Shown here: piece after piece, positions 47,679 through 64,000 of the stretch
Numbering within the stretch: the first letter of the stretch is position 1
Layout: each line of letters begins with the position of its first letter
Source: Dromaius novaehollandiae
Lineage: Eukaryota; Chordata; Aves; Casuariiformes; Dromaiidae
Direction of reading: 5' to 3'
Assembly: GCF_036370855.1 (NCBI RefSeq)
Contig: NC_088117.1
Coordinates: forward strand, 7,564,001 to 7,628,000
Length of the DNA: 64,000 nucleotides
Notes under the pieces: model-generated
Database searches by the model: none
The model's input: the letters and a program-made list of their open reading frames with translations, nothing else
What the model was told of the DNA's origin: nothing
Position numbers and translations under genes: made by a program

Positions 47679-49157
47679 ACAAAATACAAACAAAACAAGC
47701 CATGTATGAGATTCGAGTCAGACCACTCCAGGACAGAACAGCTAAGAGGCAGGCAGAGAGTCTCAGAGGGAGCAGGCCTACATGTCAAATGGTGGTTTTG
47801 GACTCTCCGGGCGGGAGGGACTGGCCTTACCCGGCCGGCTGGAATTCAAAGACAAAAAAGAAAAAAGAAAAAAAGAAAAGGGGAAGGGAAGGAAGAGGGG
47901 AAGAAGCAGTAAAACAATAGTTAAAATACAGAAAGAAACTGGCATCAAAACAACAGAGGATCCAGAAGAGAAGTCAAAGGCAATAACACTGAAATAAGAT
48001 AACTTAAAACTTGATCAGGCCCATTTGAAAGCCTGTAACATAGGTGGCTCATTTAGCTCTGGTAGAGACATGACATCTGAAATGTACAGGGTTGATAAAC
48101 TTTTAATTATTATTATTTTTAATACATGTAACATGAAAAGTAAAAACCAAACCTTAAGAAGATGAGTTGTGATCAACAACAGTTACAAGTTTCCCCAAAC
48201 ACGTACCATCCACATGCAAGAAGAAAAGGCTACGGAAGTCACCACGGTACCCAAAAAACACTGAAAGATGTGCTTATTCAAAGCAGAAATATTTTCAACG
48301 AAACATTACACAGCAAACTCCCTGAAAACATTTGGTTGTCCGTTTGCAAGGGGGGAGCAGCGTATCTATTGCCCTCTCCCTGCTGGGTTCAGGAAAGTCA
48401 GCCACAAGAGAGGAGCAAGACAAATGCTGGCAGCAGCCAGCGGTTCGCCAGCAGCGTTTCCTCAGCTATTCTGGAGCGCCGAGCGCGAGCAGGTCCACGT
48501 GCTCCCTGCACTGAGGTGTGGGCGCTACCTCAGACTTCACTCTAGCAGGACTATGCCGATCCATCGAGTTCCCCCCTTCTCGATCTCCCTGCCTTGCTTT
48601 GAGATAAAGTTGATTGCACTGATCCCAACGTGAGTTTTTGCACCTTAGAAGTCATCTAATACACAGGACATTTAATCTGTTCCTAACAGTGTCACGTGTT
48701 TTGACAGTATTATTTTTTTCTTCTATGTCACACTTTTGTCTTCTTAACTACAAGGAAAGAAAATAGCTACAGAGCTACAGATCAGTCCTAGGTGCTACAG
48801 CTAACTGATGCAGGCAGGACACTTATCCAGGCTAGACCAGGCAGATGAAACAACTGGATGGACAGCCGCCACTTGGACTTAAGGACGTCCCTGCAGCTGA
48901 TCTCTCCAAGGAGCCTGTGCACTTCAGGGATCCGTGCCACTGAATGAAGGCTACTCTACACTCACAAAGCAATACAGGACGCACGAGTGAAGACGAAGAG
49001 CTCGATCACTAGGCTAGTGCTTTACGACACACCGGGAAGGGGCGGTGGGAGGCAGAGATGTGGGATGGATGAGAGGAGTGACTGTGGCTGTGGAAGGGAG
49101 GGTGGAATGGGGAAGCCGCCAGCACGGCATTCGTCGCCAGCTGTCTACAGCCTCGAG

Positions 49158-62376
<13,219 letters not shown>

Positions 62377-64000
62377 CTGAAAAGGGAATCAGTAACAAGT
62401 CACTCACTGCTCCAAAGTCCCCATTCAGTCAGCAACACAGATCCCATATCACTACTGGGGAGGCATTCCCAACCCAGGCCCCCTGCTCCCGTAAGTCAGT
62501 AAGAAAAAGGAAACTTAAAAAAAAAAAAAAAGAAAAAGAAAAAGAAAAAAAGTTTGCTTGTCCTGACCACTTTTGGGCCCTGGCCCAACAACCCTGCTCC
62601 AATAACTCCTCCAGGCAAAAGCCAGCAGCAGGGCACGGCCCCAATTCTCCCACACTGCAGTCAACATGGAGGTTCTTGCCACTTGGCTCCCTCTTCTTGG
62701 CAGGGGGTCGGTCATCACCAAGGCCTTCACAGGCTGCTTGACACCTGGAACACATCTGTCTGGAAAAGGCTCCTCATACCTGCTCTCAAGAGGACTAACA
62801 CAGCCCTGCTGTGCTGCCTCACCAAGGAGCTGGTCCGAGGGGGCACAGGGGACTAGTTTTCCTGTTACCCTCGACACATCAGTCCACAAAGCTGGACATC
62901 TCCATCCCCTCCAAAAAAACCCAAGAACACCTACACATACACCGCCAAACAGAGCGCCCTCAGCCTCACTTACCCCTTGGGGAAGCAGCTAAAGAGCCCC
63001 TCTTGCTCCATGAAAGAGTACCAAGAGCAGCACCCTGCAAGCCCTCCATTTCCCACAGCTGTTGGTAGAATGCACGGCACCAGCTCCCTACGCTCCCTCG
63101 CAAACGGGCCTCCCACGCCTGCTGTGGCACCCCCCAAGGCTCAGCCAGCGGGGGACATGCCAGCCTGCTCCAACAGCCCATGAGTTGCTCCACGTTATGA
63201 ACCACTCAAGGGCCCTGGCACCAAGAAGGGCTCTCAGCATGAGTCCTGTTATCTCCTCAAGTCAGTCTGCCACACAGCTCTCACTGCCATACTGTCATCT
63301 CTTCAGTCTACATTACTAAAACCTATGTTCTGGGTCCAAAAAGAGCCAGTCACTTGATACAGAAATTGATTTGACACAGAAGTTAAGGACTATATCAACT
63401 GAAATTCATCTCTAAGCTGACTGCTGTGCTCCACCCTATCACTATCCTACACTCTAAAGGGGCTCACAGTAACCAATAAAGTATTTTAAGCAAGAGTAAA
63501 TATGCATCAGGAAATCAAAGAGCAGCTCTGATTGCAATAATGCAGGATACTGTAAGGCTGCCTAAAGGCCTCCTACGTTGAAAATAATCAAATAACTGCC
63601 CTCACTAATGAAAGTTTCATGCTCTGAGCAGTCAGAAGCTCAAGCAAAATAGGCACTTTATCACCTAGTGAATGTTAAAAACCAAAATCTAAAATTCTAG
63701 AAGTGACTAGTCTCAGACATCTTCAAGCAATCATTTTTCAGCCTTATGGTCTGGTTCCTATCTGATACTTCCAACCAAACACACAGGACATGGCACCCAA
63801 AACCCAATCCAACATATTTGGTCCTACGTGCCCTCTTTAACAAAAAGAAAAACACAAACTTGATTTTAATTTTGACATTAACATTCAGAAACTAAGCCAG
63901 AAGTAATTTTCTCCCCTTAGTTTCAAATCTGGATCTACTGCAAATTAACAGAAGTGAGTTTGGTCTGAGGTCCCCATTTTAAACATCCAGTTCCCAGCTG

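Noticed and set aside
47622-47920. Frames encoding Cys-Val repeats
   Set aside because: Simple translation of the (TG)n microsatellite.

Overview
This is nuclear DNA of a bird, or at least of a sauropsid. The evidence is a compact, CpG-island-rich layout with short introns, a CR1 LINE 3' fragment inside an intron, and six genes whose proteins are close to human orthologues. Gene order and orientation match human 9q34.11 read in reverse: SLC27A4(-) - tRNA-Arg(+) - COQ4(-) - TRUB2(+) - SWI5(-) - GOLGA2(+) - DNM1(-). All gene models below were assembled by hand from splice sites and reading frame; none was checked against transcripts.

Layout. 1-4.4 kb: 5' end of SLC27A4 (fatty-acid transporter; gene runs off the left edge), its CpG-island promoter, and a divergent intron-containing tRNA-Arg(TCT). 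4.4-7.4 kb: spacer and probable COQ4 3' UTR. 7.4-12.8 kb: complete COQ4 (7 exons, 273 aa), with a minisatellite in a GC-AG first intron. 12.80-16.3 kb: complete TRUB2 (8 exons, 316 aa), whose ATG lies only 41 bp from that of COQ4 in a shared bidirectional promoter. 16.3-19.6 kb: tail-to-tail spacer. 19.6-22.5 kb: SWI5 (5 exons), for which no in-frame ATG can be found. 22-24.2 kb: CpG island between SWI5 and GOLGA2, with tandem ZNF143-type motifs and a Golgi-stress-element match. 23.8-43.0 kb: complete GOLGA2/GM130 (28 exons, about 1049 aa). 43-47.1 kb: tail-to-tail spacer. 47.1-64 kb: 3' part of DNM1 (PH-domain end, GED, proline-rich domain, two alternative C-terminal exons); the gene runs off the right edge.

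The genes do not form one pathway. COQ4 and TRUB2 both serve mitochondria (coenzyme Q synthesis; pseudouridylation of mitochondrial RNA) and share a promoter with an ETS site and GC boxes. GOLGA2 and DNM1 both act in membrane traffic but are convergently transcribed. No previously undescribed system stands out. The observations most worth a second look are the DNM2-like alternative tail exon of DNM1, the missing AUG of SWI5, two GC-AG introns, and the promoter motif arrays.
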